Positions 6,881-15,506 of a stretch of DNA of 64,000 bases are shown piece after piece. This stretch comes from Argonema antarcticum A004/B2 (lineage in GTDB: Bacteria > Cyanobacteriota > Cyanobacteriia > Cyanobacteriales > Aerosakkonemataceae): assembly GCF_023333585.1 (NCBI RefSeq), contig NZ_JAIQZN010000025.1, positions 16,695 through 80,694 of the forward strand, written 5' to 3'. A program made the position numbers and the translations under genes. The notes under the pieces are model-generated. The model made no database searches and was not told the origin of the DNA. It saw only the letters and a list, made by a program, of their open reading frames with translations. Numbering within the stretch: the stretch's first letter is position 1; every line of letters begins with the position of its first letter.

Positions 6881-8128
6881 TTACAACGGCGTGCTGCGAT
6901 CGATGATGTTCAGATTTCGATCGTCAACACTGTCGTCTTTCACTGGTTTGTCAACGTTGACTGATTGAGTGTCGAAGGTTGAGTTCTCAACGTAAGCAGT
7001 CTCTCCATAAACTTCCATCGGAGCGACTTCTCCTTGATAAAAGCCCGCATTAGTAGAAGCTACTGGCATACCAGTGTCTGTAGGGGCAGTGCGATTATCA
7101 ACAATAGTTACATAGGAGACATCCTCAGTTGCACCTTTTCCTGACTTCGCTACAGAGGACTTGACATCCTCAGCTTTATCCTTGAAAGCTTCACCTACAC
7201 CTTGAACAGAAGTTTTGATCCCCTCAGCGCTACCCTTAACTGCCTCTACTACAGATGGCTTCACTTCCTGGGCGGCATCCCTTACGGCATCCCCTACACC
7301 TTGAACAGAAGTCTTGATCCCCTCAGCACTACCCTTGACCGCATCTACTACAGATGGCTTGACCTCTTGAGCGGTATCCCTTACGGCGTCGCCTACACCT
7401 TGAACAGAAGTCTTGATTCCCTCAGCGCTACCCTTAACGGCGTCTACTACAGAGGGCTTGACTTCCTCAACGGCACTCTTTACGGACTGGGCTACATCTT
7501 TTACAGATGGCTTGACATCCTCAACGGCTTCGTTTAAGGTTTGCGCTGCATTTACTAGAGATGGCTTGGCTTCCTCAACTGTACTCCTGACGGACTCCGC
7601 CATACCTACTACAGAAGGCTTGGCTTCCTCAACTGTACTCCTGACGGACTCCGCTATACCTACTACAGAAGGCTTGACTTCCTCAACTGTACTCTTGACG
7701 GAATCCGCTATACCTATTACAGAGGGCTTGACTTCCTCAAGCGTAACCTTTGCTGCATCCCCTACATCTTCTACCGTGTGGGTAACACCTTCAGCCACAC
7801 CCTTTACTGCGCCTACTACATCTTCTACAGTGTGGCTAACGCTCTCGGCTGCATCATTACCAGTGATACCGCCAGCTAATGCGCCTACTACAGCACCGAT
7901 CGCTGCTCCAGCGCGACCCCCAACTAAACTACCAATAGCCGCTCCTGCTACCCCGCCTGCAGCGGCACCAATGCGTGTGCCAACTGGATGAATAGCAGGT
8001 TGATCTATAGTTGCTTGAGCATTTTCTTGACGCTCCTCAGAAGGCTCCTTGTTCTCGCTCATCACAATTTTTTCTTCTGTAGGTTGAACATCAGATTGAC
8101 TCATATCGTATTGATCCTTCTCGTTCAT
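6881..8128 (-). CDS. Repetitive glycine-zipper / LEA-like protein
   Basis: 415 residues. Residues 1-50 are acidic and polar. Residues 51-92 form an Ala/Gly-rich glycine-zipper-like hydrophobic segment (GAAAGGVAGAAIGSLVGGRA). About residues 95-325 consist of at least ten degenerate repeats of 17-24 residues built on a VEEVKPSVVGIAESVRST type unit, predicted amphipathic helices like those of LEA and apolipoprotein-like proteins. The last three repeats (KGSAEGIKTSVQGVGDAVRD) are nearly identical, pointing to recent expansion. The tail of about 80 residues is low-complexity. Probably a membrane-associated stress protein; function not known. Confidence 0.7.
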   Translation of the reverse strand: MNEKDQYDMSQSDVQPTEEKIVMSENKEPSEERQENAQATIDQPAIHPVGTRIGAAAGGVAGAAIGSLVGGRAGAAIGAVVGALAGGITGNDAAESVSHTVEDVVGAVKGVAEGVTHTVEDVGDAAKVTLEEVKPSVIGIADSVKSTVEEVKPSVVGIAESVRSTVEEAKPSVVGMAESVRSTVEEAKPSLVNAAQTLNEAVEDVKPSVKDVAQSVKSAVEEVKPSVVDAVKGSAEGIKTSVQGVGDAVRDTAQEVKPSVVDAVKGSAEGIKTSVQGVGDAVRDAAQEVKPSVVEAVKGSAEGIKTSVQGVGEAFKDKAEDVKSSVAKSGKGATEDVSYVTIVDNRTAPTDTGMPVASTNAGFYQGEVAPMEVYGETAYVENSTFDTQSVNVDKPVKDDSVDDRNLNIIDRSTPL

Positions 8129-8815
8129 AACAATGGTTTCCTCTTTTGATTTATGCCTCGATTCAGCAAACTACTATCTAAACTCTCTTATAGAGAGATT
8201 CATTAATTTGTTTGCACTGTCAATCAATACATCCGAATCTGGATGTGATAAGCTATTACGCATCTACATCGAATACAAAGACGGGCAGAATGCCCATCCC
8301 ACAATAAGCTCAGAAAAACTGACTGTGAAATTAGATGCGTAGCAGATGAATATCGACATTTATAGGTATGGGCGCGGTTGCATAACTCTCATTTGGGGCG
8401 ATATTTTACTAACAGTAAATATAACAACCGTAGCCCAATACTTACACCTCTCCTGCGAAAGATATGGCTAAATACAAAGTCATTCTGCGGTTGTAAGTCT
8501 TAGGTTTATACGAGTAATTACCCATTGCAAATAAGCAAATGGTATGTATGATGCCATACTTCTTTGTCGGTAGTCTCTCCAAAGGAGTAATTTCACAGAT
8601 CAAATTCCATCTCAGTGAAATTTCACCCGGTTGTGTGAGCCGCCCAATACCTACCGGCGATTACCTTTAGATCAAGTAGATGCACTCTGATGAAACCCCT
8701 GACGGCAGGGGTTTTTTGTTTGGGAAAGCCGACTGCTACAGGGATTTTCTCTGGGCCGATCGCTTTATACTGTCCTAAGATATCTGACTATGGGTATAAA
8801 TTAAAATTCTAGATT
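8129..8815. other. Long intergenic region with a terminator
   Basis: No convincing protein gene. A clear rho-independent terminator at 8693-8717 lies on the plus strand although no plus-strand gene ends nearby, so a small RNA transcribed from somewhere in 8350-8690 is likely. The sequence just before the terminator is not a family I recognise. Confidence 0.5.
8693..8717 (+). terminator. Rho-independent terminator of an unassigned plus-strand RNA
   Basis: Eight-base stem aaacccct (8693-8700) / aggggttt (8707-8714), loop gacggc, followed by a T tract to 8717. It does not follow any plus-strand coding gene and may end a small RNA. Confidence 0.8.
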
Positions 8816-9388
8816 GTGCGATTTGAGGACTGTTTGAAGCTAAGCTGGGAGCAGGAGGTAGATTTTGCTTTCCCTGAACAATCAACCGGAAACTATATGA
8901 TTATCCGTCCAGCGACACCAGCTGACGTACCCGCAGTCCTACCAATGGTAGCTAAGATTTGTGCTTTACACGAATCTTGGGATTCTGCTAAGTATGGGTT
9001 TTTACCAAATCCAGAGTTGCGTTACGATCGCTGGTTGGCTAAAATTGCGATAGACGATCGGGCCGTGTTTCTAGTAGCTGAAATTGAAGCAACTGAGCCA
9101 AAACAATCCCCTCTATTGGTTGCATTTCTGGTCGCAACGGTAGAGCGCGAAATACCCATCTACCGCCTCAAGGAATTTGCTTTTATTCACGACATTTGGG
9201 TGGAGCCAGAATATCGCCATGCAGGGATTGCACGGCAGATGGTAATGCAGGCTGTAGAACTTTTTGGCAAGATGGGAATTAAACAAATTCGCCTGGATAC
9301 ATCTGGCCCTAACGAAGCGGCTCGGCGCTTGTTTTCGTCGTGCGGTTTTCGGATAAGCACTATGGAAATGCTGATCGAATTAGAATAA
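8816..9388 (+). CDS. GNAT-family N-acetyltransferase
   Basis: 190 codons from GTG 8816; the domain proper begins at residue 28, MIIRPATPADVPAVLPM, so ATG 8897 is an alternative start giving 163 residues. Acetyl-CoA binding is shown by the strand IHDIWVEPEYRHAGIARQMV (V-x-P-x-x-R-x-x-G-I/A pattern) and the C-terminal TSGPNEAARRLFSSCGFR helix-strand. Substrate cannot be told. It lies 35 bp upstream of the membrane protein gene at 9424 in the same direction and may share a transcript. Confidence 0.88.
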   Translation: MRFEDCLKLSWEQEVDFAFPEQSTGNYMIIRPATPADVPAVLPMVAKICALHESWDSAKYGFLPNPELRYDRWLAKIAIDDRAVFLVAEIEATEPKQSPLLVAFLVATVEREIPIYRLKEFAFIHDIWVEPEYRHAGIARQMVMQAVELFGKMGIKQIRLDTSGPNEAARRLFSSCGFRISTMEMLIELE

Positions 9389-9423
9389 CCTCGAAAAAGT
9401 AAAAACGCATAACTTTTGCCTTT

Positions 9424-10836
9424 ATGACATCAAATCTAGGGATCAAAAAACTTCCAGTCCGTCGTTACCTTTGGCTGTCCCGGTTAATTGCCATCATTGC
9501 CTCTGTAAACTTAGGTTTAGTATTTTTTGACCTGAGTTATATACCTTGGCGCGACTTATACTTGGAATTTGTCCCAAGTATAACTCAATTGTACGACCCG
9601 GTTAAGGGAATTGAACCTCATCGAGAAACCCAGAGATATCTCGACCGGGTAACCAAACTCGAACAACAGATAATCCAGACAGGTTTAGAGTCGTCTGAGG
9701 TAGAAAGCTTACTTTCCGAGTTGCGAACCCTCAGTAACGAAATCATTCAAGATAATCCATTTGCATTGGCAAATAAAAGTGGCTATTTAGAGAAGATAAA
9801 AAATAAAATGCGCGATCGCATAGGCAAAGAATCTGCCCGCGAAGCATTTAGTCAATTTTGGAGTCAAGCTTATCTCTCCCAAGCTGGTTGGCAAAAAGAA
9901 GTCAAATTTTTTAACAACCATACCCGACCCCTGATGCAAAGTAACTACTATCGCCATACGGGAACTAATGGCAAATTTGTTGATAAATTTTGGCTGATCG
10001 ATCTACCTTTTGTTATTCTATTTGGCTTAGATTTCCTAGTCCGTACTTTCTCGATCGCACGCACCAATCCTCAATTAAACTGGTTCTCAGCAATGCTGCG
10101 GCGTTGGTTTGACGTTTTTTTACTACTACCTTTCTGGCGCTGGTTGCGAATCATTGCAGTCACAATTCGCCTCCACCAAGCTGACTTAATCAATCTCGAA
10201 CCAGTACGACAACAAATTAACCATGATTTCGTTGCTAATTTCGCTGAAGAACTTACTGAAGTCGTGGGAGTTCGGATGATTAGTCAAATGCAAGAGTCAA
10301 TTCAACGGGGTGACGTAACGCGGTGGTTGTTTCATGGGGAAAATCGCCGCCTTTACGTTGATATCAATAATACCAATGAATTGCAAGCGATCGCATCTCG
10401 TGTTCTCAAATTAAGTATCTATGACGTTCTCCCTCAAATCCAACCCGACATCGAAGCTTTAGTGGGTTATATTATTGAAAGTACCTTCAACCAATCTCCT
10501 GTTTATCAGCAACTTCAGAATCTACCAGGTTTGAGTAATTTACGCACGCAGCTTACCGATAATTTAGCTAAAGATTTGTCTGGTACAGCTTATAAAACAC
10601 TGACAGCAACAATAGAAGATCCGCTTGTGGCAGAATTAACGACTCGTTTGGTGGTCAACTTTCAAAAAGCGTTAGAATTGCAACTAAAGAAAAAGCCTCA
10701 CCAAACGGAAATTCAATCCTTGCTCGTAGATATGTTAGAAGAAATCAAAATTAACTACGTCAAAGGCATTGCAGAAGGAGGGGTTGAAAAAATATTGTCA
10801 GAATCGGAACAGATACGTCAAATTGTTCAGGGATGA
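9424..10836 (+). CDS. Conserved cyanobacterial membrane protein
   Basis: 470 residues. Predicted membrane segments lie near the N-terminus (LSRLIAIIASVNLGLVFFDL), around residue 200 (FWLIDLPFVILFGLDFLVRT) and at 223-250 (WFDVFLLLPFWRWLRIIAVT). A loop of about 150 residues with charged helices separates the first from the second. The C-terminal 220 residues (from VRQQINHDFVANFAEEL) are cytoplasmic-looking helices. The DLPFVILFGLDFLVRT to RWFDVFLLLPFWRWLR region has a weak look of an ion-channel or voltage-sensor pair, not enough to assign. It overlaps the convergent gene at 10827 by 10 bp. Confidence 0.7.
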   Translation: MTSNLGIKKLPVRRYLWLSRLIAIIASVNLGLVFFDLSYIPWRDLYLEFVPSITQLYDPVKGIEPHRETQRYLDRVTKLEQQIIQTGLESSEVESLLSELRTLSNEIIQDNPFALANKSGYLEKIKNKMRDRIGKESAREAFSQFWSQAYLSQAGWQKEVKFFNNHTRPLMQSNYYRHTGTNGKFVDKFWLIDLPFVILFGLDFLVRTFSIARTNPQLNWFSAMLRRWFDVFLLLPFWRWLRIIAVTIRLHQADLINLEPVRQQINHDFVANFAEELTEVVGVRMISQMQESIQRGDVTRWLFHGENRRLYVDINNTNELQAIASRVLKLSIYDVLPQIQPDIEALVGYIIESTFNQSPVYQQLQNLPGLSNLRTQLTDNLAKDLSGTAYKTLTATIEDPLVAELTTRLVVNFQKALELQLKKKPHQTEIQSLLVDMLEEIKINYVKGIAEGGVEKILSESEQIRQIVQG

Positions 10837-11438
10837 GTTTGCGATCGCAATATTTCTCCATAGCAGACATACCAAAAGTAAAGTGCGATATTAATCTCGC
10901 TGAACAACTTGGGTACACCCTCAAGCAAACCGGGAATTCCATGACCGTGTAATTTCAGCGAATCAACTACAATGCCAATGAATAATAAACCCATTCCCGT
11001 TAGAAGCAAAAAGTAGGGCGTTGATTTTATTGTCCGTCTGAATGCGAATCCGTATCCGGCAGCAACAAGTCCATATATTAAGCTAGTAACTAGCTTGGGA
11101 ATACCGGCAAATGATATGAGATAAATGTGAATACGAAAGATTTCGTTGATGAGAAACCCTCCTGTTAAAAGAGCAGAACAAAGGATAAATACATTGTTTT
11201 TACCGCGCGGTACAATCGTTTTGAGCAATCCAAAAGTAAAAGCACAAACTATAGTTGGTACAGAACACAATAACTGGAATGTCCGGGTTAAAAAACCTAT
11301 ATCTGGCTCTGAGAAAGTAAACGGAGGTAGGAACAATCCGCCTACTGATGAGCCAAAAAAATTGGCATATATAACTAGAGCAATAACCAGCAGAAAAGAT
11401 AAAATGTTGACCCACACAACAGAGCGGTAAATTTTCAT
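10827..11438 (-). CDS. Hypothetical multi-pass membrane protein
   Basis: 203 residues from ATG 11438 (MKIYRSVVWVNILSFLLVIA); a GTG six codons earlier is less likely. About six hydrophobic segments are visible (VWVNILSFLLVIALVIYANF; LLCSVPTIVCAFTFGLL; NVFILCSALLTGGFLINEIF; LVTSLIYGLVAAGYGFAF; YFLLLTGMGLLFIGIVVDSL; INIALYFWYVCYGEIL). No family recognised. It converges on and overlaps the end of the 9424 gene by 10 bp. Confidence 0.6.
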   Translation of the reverse strand: MKIYRSVVWVNILSFLLVIALVIYANFFGSSVGGLFLPPFTFSEPDIGFLTRTFQLLCSVPTIVCAFTFGLLKTIVPRGKNNVFILCSALLTGGFLINEIFRIHIYLISFAGIPKLVTSLIYGLVAAGYGFAFRRTIKSTPYFLLLTGMGLLFIGIVVDSLKLHGHGIPGLLEGVPKLFSEINIALYFWYVCYGEILRSQTHP

Positions 11439-12027
11439 AACGCGATCGCAAAACACTTTTAATGGTTAGATGCTTCCAATATACTAAATTTATGCTATAA
11501 ATCCATGCGATCGGCCCGACTGACGGACGCTACGACAGCCTATCCATAAATGACCCGAAATGAAAAATGTCAATCTCTGACCGCGCAAAGTATCGGATAT
11601 TGGGTGTGACGCTAATCACAAACTGTAGCAAGCGGGTATCACATAGTTAAAAACTACCAAGTCACAATAAATTAATTACCTCATCACATATTTCGATGAT
11701 TATTATCAACATTGTGTAGTACTTTTATCACAGATTAGTGGACAATAATAGCTCAATATAAAGATATCAGCTAAATGCAAATAAAACGCAGCTTCTCCTA
11801 AGCAAATTATCAATAATTCTCTGGCTATCAATCAACTGGTGCTATCCATCTCCAGTTATATTTTAGTTTTAAAAAGTTTGTCCGCGTTCCTCCTGATCTA
11901 CAGTAAAGCCCGGTGGTGCTACCGGGCTTTTTATTAAGTTACCCCAGAAACCCGGTTTCTTCAAGAAACCCGGTTTCTCTGTACCTCACTCACCTGAATA
12001 GATCTGTAAATGACTAATAACAAATCC
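11439..12027. other. Intergenic region with terminator and hairpin repeats
   Basis: No gene seen in about 590 bp. It has a strong terminator (11905-11933, plus strand) without a plus-strand gene before it, suggesting a small RNA. It also has a tandem cyanobacterial repeat gaaacccggtttct (11949-11962 and 11965-11978), each copy itself palindromic. Confidence 0.5.
11905..11933 (+). terminator. Rho-independent terminator, possible small-RNA end
   Basis: Ten-base perfect stem aaagcccggt / accgggcttt with six-base loop ggtgct, then a T-rich tail. The nearest plus-strand gene ends about 1 kb upstream at 10836 with an opposing gene between, so it probably serves a small RNA starting around 11780-11870. 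Confidence 0.8.
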
Positions 12028-12267
12028 TTATGTTTTAGTTTTAGCAGTCAGCGTCAAATCGCTCATTCCCCAAGTTTCAAAGAACTGCCGAAATAGAAAT
12101 TCACTGGCTGAAGTTAAGTCTCCATCAGAAGCGATCGCTCCTCCTGAGATTATGTTTCCCGCATCGGTTCGGAAAACCAGTTGTAGTTCCCCCTCTTCAT
12201 CTTTTTGAATTGCCAAACTACCTCTAGCCAAAACTTGACCAGCGCGACTCGAAATCGTACAGCGCAT
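12028..12267 (-). CDS. Small conserved hypothetical protein
   Basis: 79 residues, ATG 12267. Beta-rich and soluble: MRCTISSRAGQVLARGSLAI, LVFRTDAGNIISGGAI, ending FFETWGMSDLTLTAKTKT. It looks like a cyanobacterial conserved protein but I cannot name the family. It lies 35 bp downstream of the MBL-fold gene in the same direction, likely one operon. Confidence 0.6.
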   Translation of the reverse strand: MRCTISSRAGQVLARGSLAIQKDEEGELQLVFRTDAGNIISGGAIASDGDLTSASEFLFRQFFETWGMSDLTLTAKTKT

Positions 12268-12302
12268 TTTTAATTCCTAGATAAAAGAACACAAACGTTA
12301 CT

Positions 12303-13082
12303 TTACAAAACTAATGCCCGCTGCTCTAATTGCAGTTCAAAACGCTCCCCAGGTTTTGCTTCGATCACCCGCGTCGCGAGATTATTTTCAGCCAAACTAG
12401 AGCGCAATTCATCTGCACTTCCCACAACCCGAAGAAAAGACATCAGCAATCCCTCAAAGGTCACATCTCCTCCAGCAGCTGTGGGTAACATCACTTGGGG
12501 TTGCAGCAATTTTGCCACATCTAAAGCACTTTTAGTACCCTTGATAATCGGCCCAAGTAAAGGTAGCGCCAAGTCAATTATCGGCGTAATTACCACATCG
12601 ACAGGTGCCGCTTCTTTCAGCAACGGGGAATGATATCCGTGCGGTTCGTAATAGAGAGTCAAGCCAGTTTCTAACTCTTTGAGGAGATAACCATTTTCAA
12701 TCAATGTGGGGCCAATGGGAGAGCCAGGAATTGCCTTGATTTGGAGGCTTTTATTCAACGCAAATGTCTCCCCGTGAGCGAGTGCCGTTACCTGGGTGTA
12801 ACCTAACTCCCGCGCTACTTTAGCAGCATTAGGAGAACCTACAACGGGAATTTTGCGATCGATCTGTTTAAGCGTCGGTGGGTGCGCGTGATCTTCCAAA
12901 CCCTGAGATAGCAGAATCAGGTCAATATTCTCTGGTATTGGGCGTTCAGTACCCTTAGAGCCTTTGAACAGCCAGTCGATGTTACCGAAAACTAACGAAC
13001 CAACCAGCCAAGGATCGAGGAGAATTCGTTTCCCGCCGATTTCAATCAACCAGGAATTGCTGTCTAACCAGGTCAGGTGCAT
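12303..13082 (-). CDS. MBL-fold metallo-hydrolase (UlaG-like)
   Basis: 259 residues. The fold is shown by the N-terminal LTWLDSNSWLIEIGGKRILL then DPWLVGS, and the motif region LILLSQGLEDHAHPPTLKQI (56-75), where the usual THxHxDH reads SQGLEDHAH (D64, H65, H67). A further conserved TAAGGDVTFEG lies near residue 205. The degenerate metal motif is typical of this cyanobacterial subgroup in my memory, so activity is uncertain. Substrate unknown. Start ATG 13082, with a palindromic repeat upstream. Confidence 0.82.
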   Translation of the reverse strand: MHLTWLDSNSWLIEIGGKRILLDPWLVGSLVFGNIDWLFKGSKGTERPIPENIDLILLSQGLEDHAHPPTLKQIDRKIPVVGSPNAAKVARELGYTQVTALAHGETFALNKSLQIKAIPGSPIGPTLIENGYLLKELETGLTLYYEPHGYHSPLLKEAAPVDVVITPIIDLALPLLGPIIKGTKSALDVAKLLQPQVMLPTAAGGDVTFEGLLMSFLRVVGSADELRSSLAENNLATRVIEAKPGERFELQLEQRALVL

Positions 13083-13160
13083 AGCAGATATGAAAATGTC
13101 GCTTCTTTTTATTTTATGCTATTGTTACGAAATTTTAATCAAAATTAGGACTTACGCTTT

Positions 13161-13230
13161 TCTCCCCTCTAGCCCTCCAAATCTGGGGGGAACAGGACTT
13201 TTATCCCCCCAGATTTGGGGGGCTAGGGGG
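13161..13230. repeat. Large palindromic cyanobacterial repeat
   Basis: Inverted arms at 13164-13190 and 13205-13230 (arm core ccccccagatttggggggct) separated by about 14 bp form a stem of about 25 bp with few mismatches. It sits between two same-strand genes and may act as an mRNA hairpin or bidirectional terminator-like structure. Confidence 0.75.
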
Positions 13231-13264
13231 CAAAACATTGGTTTTTGCCTAACTCCTGAAAATA

Positions 13265-14074
13265 TTAATCATGAATTGTGCCATCAGGCATAATTGTCCC
13301 AGCTAAGTTTGCTCCCACCAGTTTCACAAAAATGCGTCCGCTAGACCCGACTTTGGCTCCTCTCAAATCGGCTCCCCTCAAATCGGCTCCACTCAAATCG
13401 GCTCCAATTAAATTAGCTTCGCGTAAATTGGCTTCTCGAAGATCGGCTTGCAGCAGATTAGCTCTAAACAAATCGGCTTTAAATAAGTTGGCTCCATTAA
13501 GATTAGTTTTGTGCAGAAAGGCATCTTTGAGATTGGCACCAGTTAGGTTAGCGCGGCTCAGGTTTCTTCCAGATAAATCTTTTTCGCTTAAGTCTGCCTG
13601 ACTCATGTCTTTTCCACTCAAGTCTGCATTTTGTTTCTGGGATTGAGAGTGAGATTGATGTGGGTATTGAGAGTAAGATTGATGTGGGTATTGAGAGTAA
13701 GATTGATGCGGGGATTGCGAGTGAGATTGATGCGGGGATTGCGAGTGAGATTGATGCGGGGATTGCGAGTGAGATTGATGCGGGGATTGCGAGTGAGATT
13801 GATGCGGGGATTGCGAGTGGCTTTGATGCGGGGATTGAGGTTGCTTTTGTTTAGCTGTATTTGGAGGTTTTGGTTGAAAAGAGCGCAAGCGATCGCGAGC
13901 TTCATTGATTTGTTTTAGTTTGTCTTGCGCTTTCTCTTGTAATCGGATATTATCTTTAGGAATGCGGTCAGGATGCCAAATAAATGCCAAATCTTTGTAA
14001 GCCTGGTTAACATCTTCAAGAGTTGCTCCCGGCTCCAGTTCAAGTATTTTGTAATATTTATCCAAGTCATTCAT
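13265..14074 (-). CDS. J-domain protein with octapeptide linker and pentapeptide repeats
   Basis: 269 residues in three parts. Residues 3-68 are a DnaJ J-domain with the HPD tripeptide at 34-36, so it should stimulate an Hsp70. Residues about 80-146 are a Ser/Gln/His linker of eight SPHQSHSQ-type octapeptides, encoded by nearly identical 24-bp tandem repeats (13645-13840). Residues about 155-262 are pentapeptide repeats of A(D/N)Lxx type (NLSRANLTGANLKDAFL, ANLREANLIGADLSGADLRG), forming a right-handed beta-helix. J-domain plus pentapeptide proteins occur in cyanobacteria; the length-variable linker is the odd feature. Possibly a client adaptor for DnaK. Confidence 0.88.
   Translation of the reverse strand: MNDLDKYYKILELEPGATLEDVNQAYKDLAFIWHPDRIPKDNIRLQEKAQDKLKQINEARDRLRSFQPKPPNTAKQKQPQSPHQSHSQSPHQSHSQSPHQSHSQSPHQSHSQSPHQSHSQSPHQSYSQYPHQSYSQYPHQSHSQSQKQNADLSGKDMSQADLSEKDLSGRNLSRANLTGANLKDAFLHKTNLNGANLFKADLFRANLLQADLREANLREANLIGADLSGADLRGADLRGAKVGSSGRIFVKLVGANLAGTIMPDGTIHD
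13645..13840. repeat. 24-bp tandem repeats inside the J-domain gene
   Basis: About eight head-to-tail units of 24 bp (tgcggggattgcgagtgaga type on the plus strand), several identical. They encode the octapeptide linker. Unit number is probably variable between strains because each unit is in frame. Confidence 0.85.
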
Positions 14075-14157
14075 AAAAGTTTTTTAGTCATTAGTGATTG
14101 GGATATCAGTGCATTCGTGTATATCAGTGTCGTGCTGCATTAGTCATTTGAGTAACA

Positions 14158-14901
14158 ATGAGTACAAAAAATCATCCTAACTTTTTTGGCCGAGTAACAG
14201 CCATTATCTTTATCATCCTCTGCGGGCTGATTCTGAGTGCCTGTCAGACTCTGGAAGTCGTGTCAGCTGTTTATCAGGATCGGGCCATCCACAGCCCAGA
14301 CGGCATTGGTAAAGTTTACATGGGCAGAGAGATAGCCCAAGTTATGGGACACCAGGGAGCGATGTGGCTGGAGCGATCGAGTCGCGAGAAAGAAGAACAA
14401 CCAAACCTTGTGGTAGAAGCCCTCGACTTGAAACCAACCGATATTGTAGCCGACATTGGAGCCGGTACAGGTTATTTCAGTTTTCGGATTAGTCCCTTAG
14501 TGCCAGAAGGGAAAGTTTTGGCTGTAGATATTCAACCCCAGATGCTTGACATTATTAACTTTTTGAATAAGGAGAACAGTGTTACTAATGTCGAACCTAT
14601 TTTGGCAAGCGTTACCGACCCCAAACTCCCCCCGCAAAGTATTGACCTAGCCTTAATGGTAGATGCTTATCACGAATTCAGCTATCCTAAAGAAGTCATG
14701 GAAGGAATAGTGACGGCGCTCAAACCGGGTGGACGGGTAGTTCTCGTTGAATACCGGGGCGAAAATCCATTTGTGATGATCAAACCGCTACATAAAATGA
14801 CACAAAACCAAGTCCGCAAAGAAATGTCAGCGATCGGTCTTGTCTGGGTTGAAACGAAAAATATTTTGCCTCAGCAGCATATAATGGTGTTCAAAAAGTA
14901 G
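14158..14901 (+). CDS. Lipoprotein-type class I SAM methyltransferase
   Basis: 247 residues. The N-terminus has a positively charged start, a hydrophobic core (VTAIIFIILCGLIL) and a lipobox LSAC with C29, so it should be exported and lipid-anchored. The rest is a class I methyltransferase: VADIGAGTGYF (98-107) is SAM motif I, VLAVDIQPQML (119-129) motif II, and LALMVDAYHEF and LKPGGRVVLVEYRG follow in order. A SAM-dependent enzyme outside the cytoplasm is odd because SAM is cytosolic; similar exported methyltransferases exist in bacteria. The substrate is unknown. Confidence 0.85.
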   Translation: MSTKNHPNFFGRVTAIIFIILCGLILSACQTLEVVSAVYQDRAIHSPDGIGKVYMGREIAQVMGHQGAMWLERSSREKEEQPNLVVEALDLKPTDIVADIGAGTGYFSFRISPLVPEGKVLAVDIQPQMLDIINFLNKENSVTNVEPILASVTDPKLPPQSIDLALMVDAYHEFSYPKEVMEGIVTALKPGGRVVLVEYRGENPFVMIKPLHKMTQNQVRKEMSAIGLVWVETKNILPQQHIMVFKK

Positions 14902-14942
14902 CGTATTTTAATGAATACAAAACGCGAAAGAGGGAGGTATTA

Positions 14943-15218
14943 CTAATTTTTTCCTCGTTGTTTAGCCGTTTCTTCCTCAAGCTTGATAGCTAAATCGATG
15001 AGAAATCGTACATGATTAATTGTTGAGGTTATATCGTCTTGATTTATAGGACAGCCGAACCGGGCAAAGCTTTCTTGTGGATGTTGCCAACGCAACCAAA
15101 GCTTTCCGTTGATCAGCTTAGTAGTTAGCCGCCAGCCTTTATATTGTGCAGGGATTTGCTGAAATTCTTGATCAGATGAGTTGGATGGTTCCGTTTCAGG
15201 TTCGCTAACTAGCATCAT
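14943..15218 (-). CDS. Small conserved hypothetical protein
   Basis: 91 residues, ATG 15218. Soluble, with a conserved-looking central part (YKGWRLTTKLINGKLWLRWQ HPQ) and a C-terminal helix (INHVRFLIDLAIKLEEETAK). No family name known. It stands alone between convergent and same-strand neighbours. Confidence 0.6.
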   Translation of the reverse strand: MMLVSEPETEPSNSSDQEFQQIPAQYKGWRLTTKLINGKLWLRWQHPQESFARFGCPINQDDITSTINHVRFLIDLAIKLEEETAKQRGKN

Positions 15219-15506
15219 CGTCTTAGGGTTTTAACTCAATATGTTTAATATTCAGTGAAAATACTGTCGTTAGTCGTGACTAAACTCTTTAGCAAACGGT
15301 GATAATTAAAAGGCGATCGCGTGAGCTGAGGGTTTAACTCCCCGTGACTAAACCTAAGCCATCAGTGTGAGCGGAGTCACACTTACCGACTTCGTGTAGA
15401 ATCCTTATATAGCAACCGATGAAAGTCAGTTAGGACGTTCTTAATTCCTGAAACCCTGGCGGATTCTATCCCCTTCTTCCCCTAGCCCCTAGCTATAGTT
15501 ATGGCC

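Noticed and set aside
8133..8342. Plus-strand open frame of 69 codons upstream of the 8693 terminator
   Set aside because: No family pattern; contains a common non-coding repeat (gacgggcagaatgcccatcc).
8464..8496. Ferredoxin-like start ATGGCTAAATACAAAG
   Set aside because: The frame stops after ten codons and no further ferredoxin sequence follows in any frame.
13640..13850. CRISPR-like array of 24-bp direct repeats
   Set aside because: The units are head-to-tail without spacers and lie in frame in the J-domain gene, where they encode an octapeptide linker.
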